Part shown: one piece after another, positions 42,154-52,058 of the stretch
How the letters are laid out: each line of letters opens with the position of its first letter
How positions within the stretch are numbered: position 1 is the first letter of the stretch
Assembly: GCF_003363155.1 (NCBI RefSeq)
Contig: NZ_QRBE01000003.1
Span: 124,001 to 188,000, forward strand
Direction of reading: 5' to 3'
Length of the DNA stretch: 64,000 nt
Source: Dyella monticola
Lineage (GTDB): Bacteria; Pseudomonadota; Gammaproteobacteria; Xanthomonadales; Rhodanobacteraceae
Notes under the pieces: model-generated
Databases searched by the model: none
Seen by the model: the letters and a program-made list of their open reading frames with translations, nothing else
Told to the model about the DNA's origin: nothing
Translations under genes and position numbers: made by a program

Positions 42154-42966
42154 ATGTTCTCTGTCCGCCGAGTTGCTGCCGCCTTGTTCGCCACGCTGGC
42201 CGTTGCGCAGGCCGCCGATGCCTGGGGTCCGTTGGGACACAGCGTCGTGGCCGAGCTGGCGCAACGGCACTTGAGCCCCGTCGCGGCGGCGGAAGTGAAG
42301 CACCTGCTCGCGCTGGATCACACCCAGTCGCTGGCCGATATCGCGAGCTGGCCCGACGAGATCCGCAACGATCCCAAAGAGCAGGCCTTGTGGAAGGAAA
42401 CGCGGCCGCTGCATTACATCGATTTCAAGAATCCCTCCTGCGCATACGTGCCGCCGCGCGACTGCAAGGACGGCAAGTGCGTGGTCGAGGCCATTCCGCA
42501 TTATGTGGCGATCCTCAGTGATCGCAGTCAGCCGGATGCAGTCCGCTTGCAGGCGCTGAAGTTCGTGGTGCATTTCATCGGCGATATCCATCAGCCGTTG
42601 CATGCGGCCTACCGTGACGACGCGGGCGGCAACGCTTATCAGGTGCAGTTCCAGGGGCAGGGCACGAACCTGCATCGCGTGTGGGATTCGGGCATGCTCG
42701 GTACGCGTGGCCTGAGTTGGAAGGCCTACGCGGACCGGCTCGACGCCGAAGGCATCGCGCCGCTGCCGCGGCCGATCGCGCCGCTCGACCAACCGGCAGT
42801 GCAATGGGCGGAGGAGTCCTGCCAGATCACGCATGATATCTATCCGGCCAACCACAAGATCGACCAGGCCTATGTCGATGCCGAGCTGCCGGTCGCAGAC
42901 AGCCGTCTGCGTGAGGCGGGCAGGCGGCTGGCTGAAGTGTTGAATCTGGCTCTGCAAAACGGCTGA
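42154..42966 (+). CDS. Secreted S1/P1-type nuclease
   Basis: 270 residues. The signal peptide (MFSVRRVAAALFATLAVAQA, ADA) is followed at once by WGPLGHSVVAELAQRHLSP, where the mature N-terminal Trp and nearby His bind zinc. More zinc ligands are in ADIASWPDEIRND, RPLHYIDF and VVHFIGDIHQPLHAAYRDDA GGN. This is the trinuclear-zinc S1/P1 family that cuts single-stranded DNA or RNA outside the cytoplasm. It has a TACAAT -10-like box at 42133-42138. Confidence 0.9.
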   Translation: MFSVRRVAAALFATLAVAQAADAWGPLGHSVVAELAQRHLSPVAAAEVKHLLALDHTQSLADIASWPDEIRNDPKEQALWKETRPLHYIDFKNPSCAYVPPRDCKDGKCVVEAIPHYVAILSDRSQPDAVRLQALKFVVHFIGDIHQPLHAAYRDDAGGNAYQVQFQGQGTNLHRVWDSGMLGTRGLSWKAYADRLDAEGIAPLPRPIAPLDQPAVQWAEESCQITHDIYPANHKIDQAYVDAELPVADSRLREAGRRLAEVLNLALQNG

Positions 42967-43013
42967 TGGCCGGATCGCCGTCCCTGGCGGACCGGGCGGC
43001 TGAGAACTCGACG

Positions 43014-43050
43014 ATGGGTCCCCTTGCGCGCGATGGGACCCATTTCCGTT
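43014..43050 (+). terminator. Terminator after the S1/P1 nuclease gene
   Basis: ATGGGTCCC (43014-43022) and GGGACCCAT (43035-43043) form a perfect 9-bp stem with a 12-base loop, then TTCCGTTT. It lies 48 bp after the stop. Confidence 0.65.
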
Positions 43051-43183
43051 TATCCGTCTAAATCACAGTTTGCCTTTGCGGCGGTGCCGCAGATGAAATC
43101 ATGCATTCGAATGCACGATTTTGCATTGCGGAGTTTGCGTGGACTTCTGTTAGGCTCCACGGACGACTGTGAACACTGAAGCA

Positions 43184-44656
43184 ATGACTACCGACACTCA
43201 TTCCCGCCGCACCAAAATCGTTGCCACCCTGGGGCCCGCCACCGACGCGCCCGGCATGCTCGAACGAATCATCTCCGAAGGCGTCGACGTTGTACGCCTC
43301 AATCTTTCCCACGGACAATCCGACGATCACCGCGCCAGAGCCGCGGCGGTGCGCAAGGCTGCCGGAAAGGTGGGACGCGAGGTCGGCATCCTCGCCGATC
43401 TGCAGGGGCCGAAGATCCGCGTCGAGCGCTTTGCCAATGGGCCGGTGGAATTGCGCGATGGCGATCCGTTCGTGCTGGACTGCCGCGTGGATGCACCGCC
43501 GGGTGATACCACGCGCGTAGGTGTGAGCTACCTTGGCTTGCCCCAGGACGTGAAGGCTGGCGACATTCTATTGTTGGACGACGGCTTGGTCGCGCTTACC
43601 GTGCTTGATGTGGCCGGCACCGAGGTGCGTTGCCAGGTGCTGATCGGCGGCCGTTTGTCCGACCGTAAGGGTTTGAATCGCCAGGGCGGCGGCCTCTCGG
43701 TGTCCGCGTTGTCCGACAAGGACAAGGCCGATATCAAACTCGCTGCCGAAATCGGTGCGGATTTTCTTGCCGTGTCGTTCGTGCGTTCGGCCGCGGACAT
43801 GGACATGGCGCGCAAGCTGCTCAAGGACGCCGGCGGCAACGCGTCGCTGGTCGCCAAGATCGAGCGCGCGGATGCGATTCCGGTGCTCGGCGAAATCATC
43901 GACGCTTCCGATGTGGTGATGGTCGCGCGTGGCGACCTGGGCGTGGAGATCGGCGATGCAGAGCTGCCCGGCTTGCAGAAGAAGATCATCCGCGAGTCGG
44001 TGCAGCGTAACCGCGCTGTCATTACCGCCACGCAGATGTTGCAGTCGATGGTGCGCTCGCCGATTCCCACCCGCGCCGAAGTACTCGACGTGGCCAACGC
44101 CGTGATCGACGGCACGGATGCGGTGATGCTTTCGGAAGAAACCGCCGCGGGCATGCACCCGGACAAGGCCGTCGCCGCCATGCGTCGCATCTGCCTGGGT
44201 GCCGAACGCCAGTTCGAGCCCAAGGAAGATTTCGTCAAATCCGGGCACCGCCTGGATCGCACCGACCAAGCCATCGCGCTGGCCGCGATGGTGCTGTCGA
44301 GCGAAGTGGGTGTGCGCGCCATCGTGGCACTCACCGAATCGGGCGCGACCGCGCAGTGGCTGTCGCGCTACCGCAACGCGATACCGATCTATGCGCTGTC
44401 GCCGTTCGACGATGCGCGCCGCCGCATGCTGGTGCTGTGTGATGTGCATCCGGTGGCTTTCACGCACGACACGCTCAATCCGGCGGTATCCGCACGCGAA
44501 GCCGTGCGCCAGTTGTTCACCGCCGGCAAGCTCGCCGAAGGCGACCGCGTGGTGCTCACGCATGGCGACCACATCGGCAAGGGCGGCGGCACCAATACGG
44601 TGAAGCTGCTGTCGGTGGGACAGGACGGCATGGTGGAAAGCTTGCGGGATTTGTAA
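43184..44656 (+). CDS. pyk: Pyruvate kinase
   Basis: 490 residues from the ATG at 43184; a GTG five codons upstream (43169) is an equally open choice since neither has a strong ribosome site. Signatures: RRTKIVATLGPATDAPGMLE, DVVRLNLSHGQSDDH, DLQGPKIRVERF, catalytic Lys in NASLVAKIERADAIPVLGEI, and metal site VMVARGDLGVEIGDAELPGL. The C-terminal domain is of PykA type (GGGTNTVKLLSVG). It makes pyruvate and ATP from phosphoenolpyruvate. A hairpin with CAGCCCG/CGGGCTG arms follows at 44667-44694. Confidence 0.95.
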   Translation: MTTDTHSRRTKIVATLGPATDAPGMLERIISEGVDVVRLNLSHGQSDDHRARAAAVRKAAGKVGREVGILADLQGPKIRVERFANGPVELRDGDPFVLDCRVDAPPGDTTRVGVSYLGLPQDVKAGDILLLDDGLVALTVLDVAGTEVRCQVLIGGRLSDRKGLNRQGGGLSVSALSDKDKADIKLAAEIGADFLAVSFVRSAADMDMARKLLKDAGGNASLVAKIERADAIPVLGEIIDASDVVMVARGDLGVEIGDAELPGLQKKIIRESVQRNRAVITATQMLQSMVRSPIPTRAEVLDVANAVIDGTDAVMLSEETAAGMHPDKAVAAMRRICLGAERQFEPKEDFVKSGHRLDRTDQAIALAAMVLSSEVGVRAIVALTESGATAQWLSRYRNAIPIYALSPFDDARRRMLVLCDVHPVAFTHDTLNPAVSAREAVRQLFTAGKLAEGDRVVLTHGDHIGKGGGTNTVKLLSVGQDGMVESLRDL

Positions 44657-44739
44657 CCGATACGGTCAGCCCGTCGCGCACGACGCGTCGGGCTGGCTAA
44701 ACTGGTTGCCGTCCCCAAACCCTACATCGGAGGTACGCC

Positions 44740-45183
44740 ATGCGCACGACGATTCGTTTCGGCCAATCCCTGCTCGTGGCGGCAGCGCTGGCCGCCTGCA
44801 TGCCGGCCCTGGCCCAGGAAGCGCGCCGGGTCGCGCCAGATCAGCTTCCTCATCTTTGGATCCTGTTGAACCGCGACGTGTCGGTCGACGTACCCAACAG
44901 CGGCGTGAACATCTACAAGCCCAGTTGCGTGGCGGTCACCTACATGATCGGCAGCGACGGTGCCCCGATGAACGTGCAGGTCGCCAAAATGGTACCGGCC
45001 AGCGACCTCGGTAAGGCGGCCGTGAGTGCGGTGTCCAACTTCCGTTACGGTCCCTCGCTCACCAACAGTAGCCACGCGCCAGTGGCCACCTACTACGTGA
45101 TTCCCTTCAATGCGCCGGACGATCCCACCCAGCGCGACCAGCTCATGGCGCCCTGCAAATTAGCGGGTTACGGCCAAGCCTGA
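44740..45183 (+). CDS. Secreted small protein with TonB-like fold
   Basis: 147 residues with signal peptide (MRTTIRFGQSLLVAAALAAC, MPALAQ). The mature part (SGVNIYKPSCVAVTYMIGSD, GAPMNVQVAKMVPASDLGKA, AVSAVSNFRYGPS) resembles the C-terminal TonB/energy-transducer domain used by many exported proteins, without a membrane anchor or Pro-rich arm. It probably acts in the periplasm; partner unknown. An AGG-rich ribosome site (GGAGGT) precedes the ATG. Confidence 0.7.
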   Translation: MRTTIRFGQSLLVAAALAACMPALAQEARRVAPDQLPHLWILLNRDVSVDVPNSGVNIYKPSCVAVTYMIGSDGAPMNVQVAKMVPASDLGKAAVSAVSNFRYGPSLTNSSHAPVATYYVIPFNAPDDPTQRDQLMAPCKLAGYGQA

Positions 45184-45316
45184 CCGGGTTTGGTGACGAG
45201 TCCTGAACGCCCGTCCAGCCGGATGGGGCTATAATCGCGCGCTTTCCACCCGTCCGCCCGACCGGGTGGCCTCCCTTGCGGCCGCGCGCCGCCAAACGTT
45301 TTACGGAGTCGTCCAC

Positions 45317-46321
45317 ATGAGCATTGAAGATCTCGAGAGCATCGCCCTGGCGATGGTCGCGCCCGGCAAGGGCATCATCGCCATCGATGAGTCGACCAAC
45401 ACCATCAAGAAGCGCTTCGAGTCGGTCGGCATCGAGAACACCGAAGAGAACCGCCGTGCCTATCGCGAGCTGCTGCTCACCACGCCGGCCCTCTCCGAGC
45501 ACATCTCCGGCGCGATTCTTTACGACGAGACGATCCGTCAATCCACCAAGGACGGCGTGCCCTTCACCCAGATCATGAAGAAGAACGGCATCATCCCGGG
45601 CATCAAGGTGGACAAGGGCACCGTGCCGCTGGCTGGTTTCCCGGGCGATGTGGTCACCGAAGGCCTCGATGGCCTGCGCGAGCGTCTGGCCGAGTACGTG
45701 AAGCTTGGCGCGCAGTTCGCCAAGTGGCGCGCAGTGATCAACATCAGCGAAGACAATCCCAGCTCCACCGCCATCGAAGCGAACACGCACGCGCTCGCCC
45801 GTTACGCCGCCCTATGCCAGGAAGCCGGCCTGGTACCGATGGTGGAGCCGGAAGTGATCATGGACGGCGACCACAGCATCGAAGTGAGCTACGAAGTGCA
45901 CGAAGCGGTGCTGCGCAGCCTGTTCAACGCGCTGTATGAGCACAACGTGCTGGTCGAAGGCACCATCCTGAAGGTCAGCATGGTGATTCCGGGCAAGGAA
46001 TCGGACGAGCAGGTCAGTGTCGAGGAAGTGGCCGAAGCCACTGTGCGCGTGCTCAAGACCACCGCGCCCGCCACGCTGCCGGGCATCGTGTTCCTCTCCG
46101 GCGGTCAGAACGACGAGCAATCCACCGCGCACCTCAATGCCATGAACCGCATGGGCCCGCACCCGTGGCCGCTGTCATTCTCTTACGGCCGCGCCATGCA
46201 ACAGGCCGCGCTGAAGCTGTGGTCGAAAGACATGAAGAGCAACTACGGCGAAGCGCAGAAAGTGGTGCACGCACGCGCCAAGGACAATGGCCTGGCTGCC
46301 TTGGGCCAGTGGAAAGGCTGA
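45317..46321 (+). CDS. fbaB: Class I fructose-bisphosphate aldolase
   Basis: 334 residues of the animal/plant-like Schiff-base aldolase. It starts EDLESIALAMVAPGKGIIAI then DEST, followed by the substrate loop KRFESVGIENTEENRRAYRE, VEPEVIMDGDHSIE, and the Schiff-base lysine in LVEGTILKVSMVIPGKE. LPGIVFLSGGQNDEQSTAHL is also diagnostic. It cleaves fructose-1,6-bisphosphate. The ATG at 45317 has GGAG upstream, and a TATAAT box lies at 45230-45235. The symbol is used loosely, since the E. coli FbaB is a different class I subtype. Confidence 0.93.
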   Translation: MSIEDLESIALAMVAPGKGIIAIDESTNTIKKRFESVGIENTEENRRAYRELLLTTPALSEHISGAILYDETIRQSTKDGVPFTQIMKKNGIIPGIKVDKGTVPLAGFPGDVVTEGLDGLRERLAEYVKLGAQFAKWRAVINISEDNPSSTAIEANTHALARYAALCQEAGLVPMVEPEVIMDGDHSIEVSYEVHEAVLRSLFNALYEHNVLVEGTILKVSMVIPGKESDEQVSVEEVAEATVRVLKTTAPATLPGIVFLSGGQNDEQSTAHLNAMNRMGPHPWPLSFSYGRAMQQAALKLWSKDMKSNYGEAQKVVHARAKDNGLAALGQWKG

Positions 46322-46340
46322 TCGCTCGTTGATATCGATG

Positions 46341-46371
46341 AAAAAGAGCGCCCGCGTGGTGCTCTTTTTTT
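46341..46371 (+). terminator. Terminator after fba
   Basis: AAAAAGAGCGCC (46341-46352) pairs with GGTGCTCTTTTT (46358-46369) with one G-U pair and a 5-base loop, leading into a T-run. It lies 20 bp after the aldolase stop. Confidence 0.85.
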
Positions 46372-46469
46372 GTTTGGCTGCAACGCTAAATACCGCTCGC
46401 CTCGCCGCCTATCTCACAGGAGGTCGCGTTGCCATTCAGCGCAAATTTTTACCTTGCGGACGTCCGTCG

Positions 46470-46499
46470 AAAAAGAACGGGCGCCATGAAGGCACCCGT
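46470..46499 (-). terminator. Terminator after the outer-membrane barrel gene
   Basis: On the minus strand ACGGGTGCC (46499-46491) and GGCGCCCGT (46485-46477) pair with one mismatch around a 5-base loop and run into TCTTTTTC. It lies 40 bp after the gene's stop. Confidence 0.65.
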
Positions 46500-46538
46500 G
46501 AATGACAACAACTGCTTTTTTGATATTTTTCGCGAAAC

Positions 46539-47138
46539 TCAGAAGCGATATTCCGCCGATACCGTGTATGCATTCGTCGGCAACTGCACACCCTGGCCGC
46601 GACCCGAGCCGTCGTAGTAGTTGTAGTTCACACCAACGCTCCAGTTCTGGGTGAGGTTGTAGCCCACGCCTACGCCCGCGTAGTAACGGGTGCGATCGAA
46701 GCGCTCGTAGGTGGCGTTGTAACGGTCGGTCAGACCCTGCCCTTGTGCATAGAAAGCACCGCCACGCACTTCGCCGTACCAGTTGGGCGTGAAGTTGTAG
46801 CGCAGGTTCGCGCCAAGTGTCGGGCCGTACAGCTTCGATTGCAGCGACGAATCAGAACGTGCCGCGCCGCGCGCATCGATGCGGCCCAGGTACTGAAAAC
46901 CCGCTTCCACGCCCACCGACATCTGCGGATTGATCGCAAAACGGTAACCACCCTTGATGCCGCCAATAGCATCACCGTTGGTGTCATAGGGGCCTTTGTT
47001 GATCTGGCCGTAGCCGGCTTCGGCGCCGACATACCAGCCTTGCTGAGCCGTCTGAGTGGGGGCGCTCTGCGCAAAAGCGGCGGGAACGGCGGCAAAACCC
47101 ACCGCAGCAAGGGCCATAGCAAACAACGTCTTCTTCAT
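46539..47138 (-). CDS. Outer-membrane beta-barrel protein (OmpA-like/Ail-like)
   Basis: 199 residues from the ATG at 47138 with AAGGAG upstream. Signal peptide MKKTLFAMALAAVGFAAVPA, AFA. The mature part is alternating amphipathic strands: GWYVGAEAGYGQINKG, GGIKGGYRFAINPQMSVGVE, LGANLRYNFTPNWYGEVRGG, YYAGVGVGYNLTQNWSVGVN. It ends in YTVSAEYRF, with a terminal Phe recognised by the BAM machine. It is an eight-stranded-type barrel without a peptidoglycan-binding OmpA domain. The role is probably structural or in adhesion. Confidence 0.85.
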   Translation of the reverse strand: MKKTLFAMALAAVGFAAVPAAFAQSAPTQTAQQGWYVGAEAGYGQINKGPYDTNGDAIGGIKGGYRFAINPQMSVGVEAGFQYLGRIDARGAARSDSSLQSKLYGPTLGANLRYNFTPNWYGEVRGGAFYAQGQGLTDRYNATYERFDRTRYYAGVGVGYNLTQNWSVGVNYNYYDGSGRGQGVQLPTNAYTVSAEYRF

Positions 47139-47414
47139 GGAGTACTCCTTGTCATGCATTGATCAGGGCGGTCGGCGCGAGGGGGGAAGCCGAAGCCCCG
47201 TACGCACGTTTGGGGGTGTGCGTAGCCATCAGATGAGGCCGTCCGGAAATGATTCAATACCGATGAGTACAGTATTAAGTATCGATTAAGTCTGTAGAAA
47301 AAAGCGGTGAATACCTGCGCCACCACGGCGTACTTCCCGACAAGCCGGACGACAGAAAGCGAACGATCAGCGACAATAGCCACTTTTGCCGCCAGCCTTC
47401 GGAGATCAAACCTG

Positions 47415-49409
47415 ATGACGTCTCGTCGCGTACTTGCCAACGCCGTCCGCGCTTTAGCCATGGATGCTGTCGAGGCAGCCAAATCCGGTCACCCCGGCAT
47501 GCCGATGGGCATGGCTGACATCGCCGAAGTGCTCTGGAACGATTACCTGAAGTTCAATCCGACCAACCCGAAGTGGCCCAACCGCGACCGTTTCGTGCTC
47601 TCCAATGGCCATGGCTCGATGCTGCAATACGCGCTGCTGCATCTGACCGGTTTCGACTTGCCGATGGCCGAGCTCAAGCGCTTCCGTCAGCTGCATTCCA
47701 AGACCGCGGGCCACCCTGAAGCCAGCGAAACGCCCGGTGTGGAAACCACCACCGGCCCGTTGGGGCAGGGCTTCGCCAACTCGGTCGGTCTGGCGCTGGC
47801 CGAAAAGCTGCTCGCCGAGCATTTCAATCGCCCGGGCCACACCATCGTCGATCATCACACCTACGTGTTCATGGGCGATGGCTGCATGATGGAAGGTGTA
47901 TCGCACGAAGCCGCTTCGCTGGCAGGTAAGTTGAAGCTCGGCAAGCTGGTTGCGATTTACGACGACAACAACATCTCCATCGACGGTGAAGTGGAAGGCT
48001 GGTTCACCGACGATACGCCCAAGCGCTTCGAAGCCTACGGCTGGAACGTGATCCCTCATGTGGACGGCCACGATGCCCAAGCCGTGAAAAAGGCCATTGC
48101 CGAAGCCACGGCGCAAAGCGAAAAACCCACGCTGATCTGCTGCAAGACCATCATCGGCTTCGGCGCCCCACATAAGCAGGGTAAAGAAGAATCGCACGGC
48201 GCCGCGCTCGGCAAGGACGAAGTCGCCGCCGCGCGCGACGAACTCGATTGGCGCTATCCGCCCTTCGAAATCCCGGCGGACATTTACGCCGCGTGGGACA
48301 AGAAACAGATCGGCGCAGAGCGCGAGCAGCAGTGGAACGAATTGTTCGCCACATACGAAGCCGCGCACGCGGAACTCGCCGCCGAATTCCGCCGTCGCAC
48401 GGTGGGTGAACTGCCGGCGGATTGGGCCAAGCAGTCGCAGGCTTATATCGACAAGGTCAACGCCGATGGCCCCGACGTGGCTTCTCGCAAAGCCTCGCAG
48501 ATGGCGCTGGATGCGTTCGGCCCGCTGCTGCCGGAAATGATCGGCGGTTCAGCCGATCTGGCCGGCTCCAACCTCACCATGTGGAAAGGCAGCAAGAGCG
48601 TCACCGGCCCGGATGGCAACTACGTGCACTACGGCGTGCGCGAATTCGGCATGAGCGCCATCGCCAACGGCCTGGCGCTGCACGGCGGCTTTGTTCCTTA
48701 CGATGGCACCTTCCTGGTGTTCTCCGATTACGCGCGCAACGCGGTACGCATGGGCTGCCTGATTCCTGCGCACGTCATCCACGTCTACACGCACGATTCC
48801 ATCGGCCTGGGTGAAGACGGCCCGACGCATCAGCCGGTCGAGCACCTCAGTTCGCTGCGCCTGATTCCGAACAACCGCGTGTGGCGTCCCTGCGATGCGG
48901 TGGAATCGGCGGTGTCGTGGAAGGTGGCGATCGAGCGCAAGGGTGAGCCGTCGTGCCTGATTTTCTCGCGCCAGACGTTGAAGCATCAGCAGCGCACCGC
49001 ACAGCAAATCGCCGACATTTCGCGCGGCGCCTATGTGCTCTCCGATCCGGCCGATACCAAATTCAAGGCGATCCTCATTGCCACCGGCTCGGAAGTGGAG
49101 CTGGCGATGGAAGCGGCCCGCACGCTCGCGCAGCAGAACGTGCCGGTGCGCGTGGTGTCGATGCCGTGTACGGAAGCCTTCGACGCGCAGCCACTGGAAT
49201 ACCGCGAAGGCGTGCTGCCCCGCTGGTGTCGCGCACGCGTGGCGGTGGAAGCGGCCAGTGCCGATTTCTGGAGCAAGTACGTGGGCCTGGACGGTGAAGT
49301 GATCGGCATGACCACCTTCGGTGCTTCTGCGCCCGCACCAGCGCTGTTCGAGTACTTCGGCTTCACTGTGATGCACGTAGTGGATGCGGTGAAGCGGGTG
49401 GTTGGCTGA
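47415..49409 (+). CDS. tkt: Transketolase
   Basis: 664-residue ThDP enzyme of the non-oxidative pentose-phosphate pathway. Signatures: [20 protein letters not shown] and [18 protein letters not shown] at the start, the ThDP motif [20 protein letters not shown] then [31 protein letters not shown], and [20 protein letters not shown] in the pyrimidine domain. The ATG at 47415 has GGAG 10 bases upstream. Divergent from the barrel gene over 276 bp with no obvious operator. No terminator was seen apart from a repeat at 49.43-49.51 kb. Confidence 0.95.
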   Translation: MTSRRVLANAVRALAMDAVEAAKSGHPGMPMGMADIAEVLWNDYLKFNPTNPKWPNRDRFVLSNGHGSMLQYALLHLTGFDLPMAELKRFRQLHSKTAGHPEASETPGVETTTGPLGQGFANSVGLALAEKLLAEHFNRPGHTIVDHHTYVFMGDGCMMEGVSHEAASLAGKLKLGKLVAIYDDNNISIDGEVEGWFTDDTPKRFEAYGWNVIPHVDGHDAQAVKKAIAEATAQSEKPTLICCKTIIGFGAPHKQGKEESHGAALGKDEVAAARDELDWRYPPFEIPADIYAAWDKKQIGAEREQQWNELFATYEAAHAELAAEFRRRTVGELPADWAKQSQAYIDKVNADGPDVASRKASQMALDAFGPLLPEMIGGSADLAGSNLTMWKGSKSVTGPDGNYVHYGVREFGMSAIANGLALHGGFVPYDGTFLVFSDYARNAVRMGCLIPAHVIHVYTHDSIGLGEDGPTHQPVEHLSSLRLIPNNRVWRPCDAVESAVSWKVAIERKGEPSCLIFSRQTLKHQQRTAQQIADISRGAYVLSDPADTKFKAILIATGSEVELAMEAARTLAQQNVPVRVVSMPCTEAFDAQPLEYREGVLPRWCRARVAVEAASADFWSKYVGLDGEVIGMTTFGASAPAPALFEYFGFTVMHVVDAVKRVVG

Positions 49410-49482
49410 TCGCTGTGTTTTAGCTCGTCGTCCCGGCAAGCGCCGGGACCCAGCGACGTCGCTCTTCTGGGTAGAAAAGACA

Positions 49483-49511
49483 CTGGGCCCCGGCGTTCGC
49501 CGGGGCGACGA
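49483..49511. repeat. Dispersed REP-like repeat, copy 2
   Basis: This is the 29-base core matching 29771-29799 (two mismatches). Here the unit is more complete: CGTCGTCCCGGCAAGCGCCG at about 49429 is the opposing arm, making a large imperfect palindrome between the tkt stop and the next gene. Confidence 0.65.
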
Positions 49512-49512
49512 A

Positions 49513-49926
49513 TCAAGTGCTTGCCAGCGTAGTGGCTATTCCGAAAACGATCGCCATCACCACCGCCACAGCAACGCACGCGCTACCCACGCGAATCCGC
49601 CGTGCATCCACGCGCGGAATCAGCCGCCACAGCGCTAGCACGCCAATCAGCATCGAGAGCACGAGCGACACGCGAAATGCGTTGCTGGCCATTAACGGCG
49701 CCAGCGGCGGACGCGTGATGCCTGTTTGCGCCGCCACGGCCGCTCCGATCAACAATGTCAGCAAGCTCCAGATCAGGCACGCGAGATAGGTTCGGTTGAA
49801 CACCACCGGTGTGCCTTCGCTCCAGCGCAACACCAACCATGCAATCGCACTCGGTACCACCGCGCCAATACTGCCGAAAAGCACCCACCAGATAAGACTG
49901 CTGAGCAGTGCTAGCAAACCCGTCAT
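49513..49926 (-). CDS. Small membrane protein, unknown
   Basis: 137 residues with four predicted helices: MTGLLALLSSLIWWVLFGSI, YLACLIWSLLTLLIGAAVAA, VSLVLSMLIGVLALWRLIP and ACVAVAVVMAIVFGIATTL. Its ATG overlaps the stop of the DUF962 gene by 4 bp (ATGA), so it is the last gene of the purC-SMR-DUF962 row. No family recognised. Confidence 0.7.
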   Translation of the reverse strand: MTGLLALLSSLIWWVLFGSIGAVVPSAIAWLVLRWSEGTPVVFNRTYLACLIWSLLTLLIGAAVAAQTGITRPPLAPLMASNAFRVSLVLSMLIGVLALWRLIPRVDARRIRVGSACVAVAVVMAIVFGIATTLAST

Positions 49927-50411
49927 GGACGATCCTTCACGCCGATTCGATCAAGAAATTTATCCATCAGCCACGCAGGACCGATAAGCAGGTAGGCCAG
50001 ATCGGTAAAGAAGCTCGGTCGTTTTCCTTCGAACACATGACCGATGAATTGACCGATCCACGCCACCACAAAAACACCCGCACCCAGCCAGCGCATGCGC
50101 ACTGGGCCAAGCGTGTCGAACAACTGGAAGCAGATCAATGCCAGCACCGCCAGCGCAATGAGCAACGCCGCGCCCAGCCGATGCGAATGCTTCCAGTACC
50201 AGGTGAACGCCAGAACGATCGCGAACACAGCGCATGCACCGGGACGCAGCAGCGATTCGGGCACGGGAATCGTCCATAGCAGCGCGAGCACGCTCCACAC
50301 GATCAACGGTACGCATAGCCAATGGAGCAGCCGGTTGATCGGGTGCTGGTGATCGTGGCTGTAGCTGTCGAGCCAATCGCGCATGCTGCGTTGTTCGGCG
50401 GTCGACTTCAT
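49923..50411 (-). CDS. DUF962 / Mpo1-like membrane protein
   Basis: 162 residues from the ATG at 50411. The start MRDWLDSYSHDHQHPINRLL HWLCVPLIVW is the DUF962 signature, with the His cluster HDHQHPxN and a second His-containing part (GQFIGHVFEGKRPSFFTDLA, then YLLIGPAWLMDKF). Yeast Mpo1 of this family is an Fe-dependent dioxygenase of 2-hydroxy fatty acids; the bacterial role is unproven. Its ATG overlaps the SMR stop by one base. Confidence 0.85.
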   Translation of the reverse strand: MKSTAEQRSMRDWLDSYSHDHQHPINRLLHWLCVPLIVWSVLALLWTIPVPESLLRPGACAVFAIVLAFTWYWKHSHRLGAALLIALAVLALICFQLFDTLGPVRMRWLGAGVFVVAWIGQFIGHVFEGKRPSFFTDLAYLLIGPAWLMDKFLDRIGVKDRP

Positions 50412-50743
50412 CAATGCGCGGCGCTCTTGGAGAAAAGGTTGAGCACCAGCACGCCGGCAACGATGAGGCCAATGCCAAGCATCGCAGCAGGATCAAGCTT
50501 CTGCCGATACAGCACGACACCGATGAACGCGATCAACGCCGTGCCTGCACCCGACCAGATCGCATAAGCAATCCCAAGCGGCACGCTGCGCAGTGCGAGG
50601 CTGAGGCAATAGAACGCCGTGCCGTAACCGGCGATCACCACTACGGCAGGTACGAGTTGGGTAAAGCCTTGCGAGGCTTTCAGTGCGCTCGTTGCGATGA
50701 CTTCGGCAAGGATCGCGAGGCTCAGATACAGCCAGGCATGCAT
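50411..50743 (-). CDS. Small multidrug resistance (SMR) family efflux protein
   Basis: 110 residues, four membrane helices. [24 protein letters not shown] carries the essential membrane Glu (E14) and the SMR N-terminus; [20 protein letters not shown] is the helix-3 signature. The length and motifs match EmrE-type proton-coupled exporters of cationic compounds. It starts only 3 bp after the purC stop and is overlapped by the DUF962 gene. Confidence 0.9.
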   Translation of the reverse strand: MHAWLYLSLAILAEVIATSALKASQGFTQLVPAVVVIAGYGTAFYCLSLALRSVPLGIAYAIWSGAGTALIAFIGVVLYRQKLDPAAMLGIGLIVAGVLVLNLFSKSAAH

Positions 50744-50746
50744 GGG

Positions 50747-51643
50747 TCAGTCCAGCGTGATGCCGGCCAGGCGCTGCAACGCCTCGCTGTATTTCGCGGA
50801 TGTGCCTGCGATGACGTCCTTCGGAACGTTGGGTCCGGGCGCTTTCTTGTTCCAGTCCAGTGTTTCCAGGTAATCGCGCACGAACTGCTTGTCATAACTG
50901 GGTGGACTGATGCCCACCTTGTACTGATCGGCGGGCCAGAAGCGCGAGGAATCGGGCGTGAGCATTTCATCCATGACGTACAGCGTGCCGTGTTCGTCCG
51001 TGCCGAACTCGAACTTGGTGTCCGCAATGATGATGCCGCGTTCGGCCGCATAGGCGGCCGCCCATTGGTAGATGGCTAGCGTGGCATCGCGCACCTGTTC
51101 GGCCAGATCCTTGCCGACGGCGGCGATCACCGCGTCGAAACTTACGTTTTCGTCGTGATCGCCTACGGCGGCCTTCGTCGACGGCGTAAAGATCGGCTCA
51201 AGCAGCTGCTGTGCCTGGCGCAGCCCGGCAGGAAGCGTGATGCCGCACAGCGAACCCGTTGCCTGGTAATCCTTCCAGCCCGAACCGATCAGATAGCCGC
51301 GCGCGATCGCCTCCACCGGCACCGGCTTCAGGCGGCGCGTGACCACGGCGCGCTTTTGATACAGCGCCACATCCGTGCCCGGCGGCAGCACTTCTTCCAG
51401 CGGCGTATGTAGCAAGTGGTTGGGCATGATGTGCGCGGTCTTGCCGAACCAGAAGTTGGAAATCTGCGTGAGCATTTCACCCTTGCCGGGAATCGGATCG
51501 GGCAGCACCACGTCGAAGGCGGAAAGACGATCCGTGGCGACGATCAGCAAGCGGTTGCCCGACAGCGCATAGACGTCGCGCACCTTGCCGCGATGGATCA
51601 GGTCCAGGCCAGGCAGATTCGATTGCAGCAGGGTGGTAGGCAC
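50747..51643 (-). CDS. purC: Phosphoribosylaminoimidazole-succinocarboxamide synthase
   Basis: 298 residues from a GTG at 51643 with GGAG upstream. It joins aspartate to CAIR in purine synthesis. Motifs: [59 protein letters not shown] and [20 protein letters not shown]. It is the longer type found in xanthomonads and yeast. First gene of a row with three small membrane proteins that have no purine link. Divergent from the cytochrome c gene. Confidence 0.95.
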   Translation of the reverse strand: MPTTLLQSNLPGLDLIHRGKVRDVYALSGNRLLIVATDRLSAFDVVLPDPIPGKGEMLTQISNFWFGKTAHIMPNHLLHTPLEEVLPPGTDVALYQKRAVVTRRLKPVPVEAIARGYLIGSGWKDYQATGSLCGITLPAGLRQAQQLLEPIFTPSTKAAVGDHDENVSFDAVIAAVGKDLAEQVRDATLAIYQWAAAYAAERGIIIADTKFEFGTDEHGTLYVMDEMLTPDSSRFWPADQYKVGISPPSYDKQFVRDYLETLDWNKKAPGPNVPKDVIAGTSAKYSEALQRLAGITLD

Positions 51644-51716
51644 GGTGCGCTCCGGTGGGTGGGACTGGCTATTGTACCGGGCAGGCCACTGGACGCTGCT
51701 AGAATCGGTGGCTTTG

Positions 51717-52058
51717 ATGCCTGTGTGCTTCCCGATGCAACTCCTACTGATCGCGGCACTCGGTTTGACCTGTGCCACGCCGGCGCTCGCCGCTGATCTG
51801 CCGCCCAAGCCCGTGCGGCTGGGTTTGTGCGCGGCGTGCCATGGTGAAACCGGCATGGCGCAGATACCCGGCGCGCCCAACCTGGCCGGACAGCGCCTGG
51901 ATTATCTGCGCAAGGCCCTTCAGGAATACCGCGACGGTACGCGCAACGTACCGCTGATGCGCGCCGCGATCGGCCCGGTCAGCGATGCGGAACTGGATCA
52001 ACTGGCGCGCTGGTACAGCGCGCAGGCACCGCAACCACAGGCTCACGCGCAACCATGA
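51717..52058 (+). CDS. Small periplasmic class I cytochrome c
   Basis: 113 residues from the ATG at 51717 (start at 51735 is possible). Signal peptide ([19 protein letters not shown]), heme motif [20 protein letters not shown] and distal Met in [20 protein letters not shown]. Resembles single-heme cytochromes of the c4/c553 group that shuttle electrons to terminal oxidases. A TAGAAT -10-like box lies about 15 bp upstream of the start. Its stop overlaps the djlA ATG by 4 bp. Confidence 0.88.
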   Translation: MPVCFPMQLLLIAALGLTCATPALAADLPPKPVRLGLCAACHGETGMAQIPGAPNLAGQRLDYLRKALQEYRDGTRNVPLMRAAIGPVSDAELDQLARWYSAQAPQPQAHAQP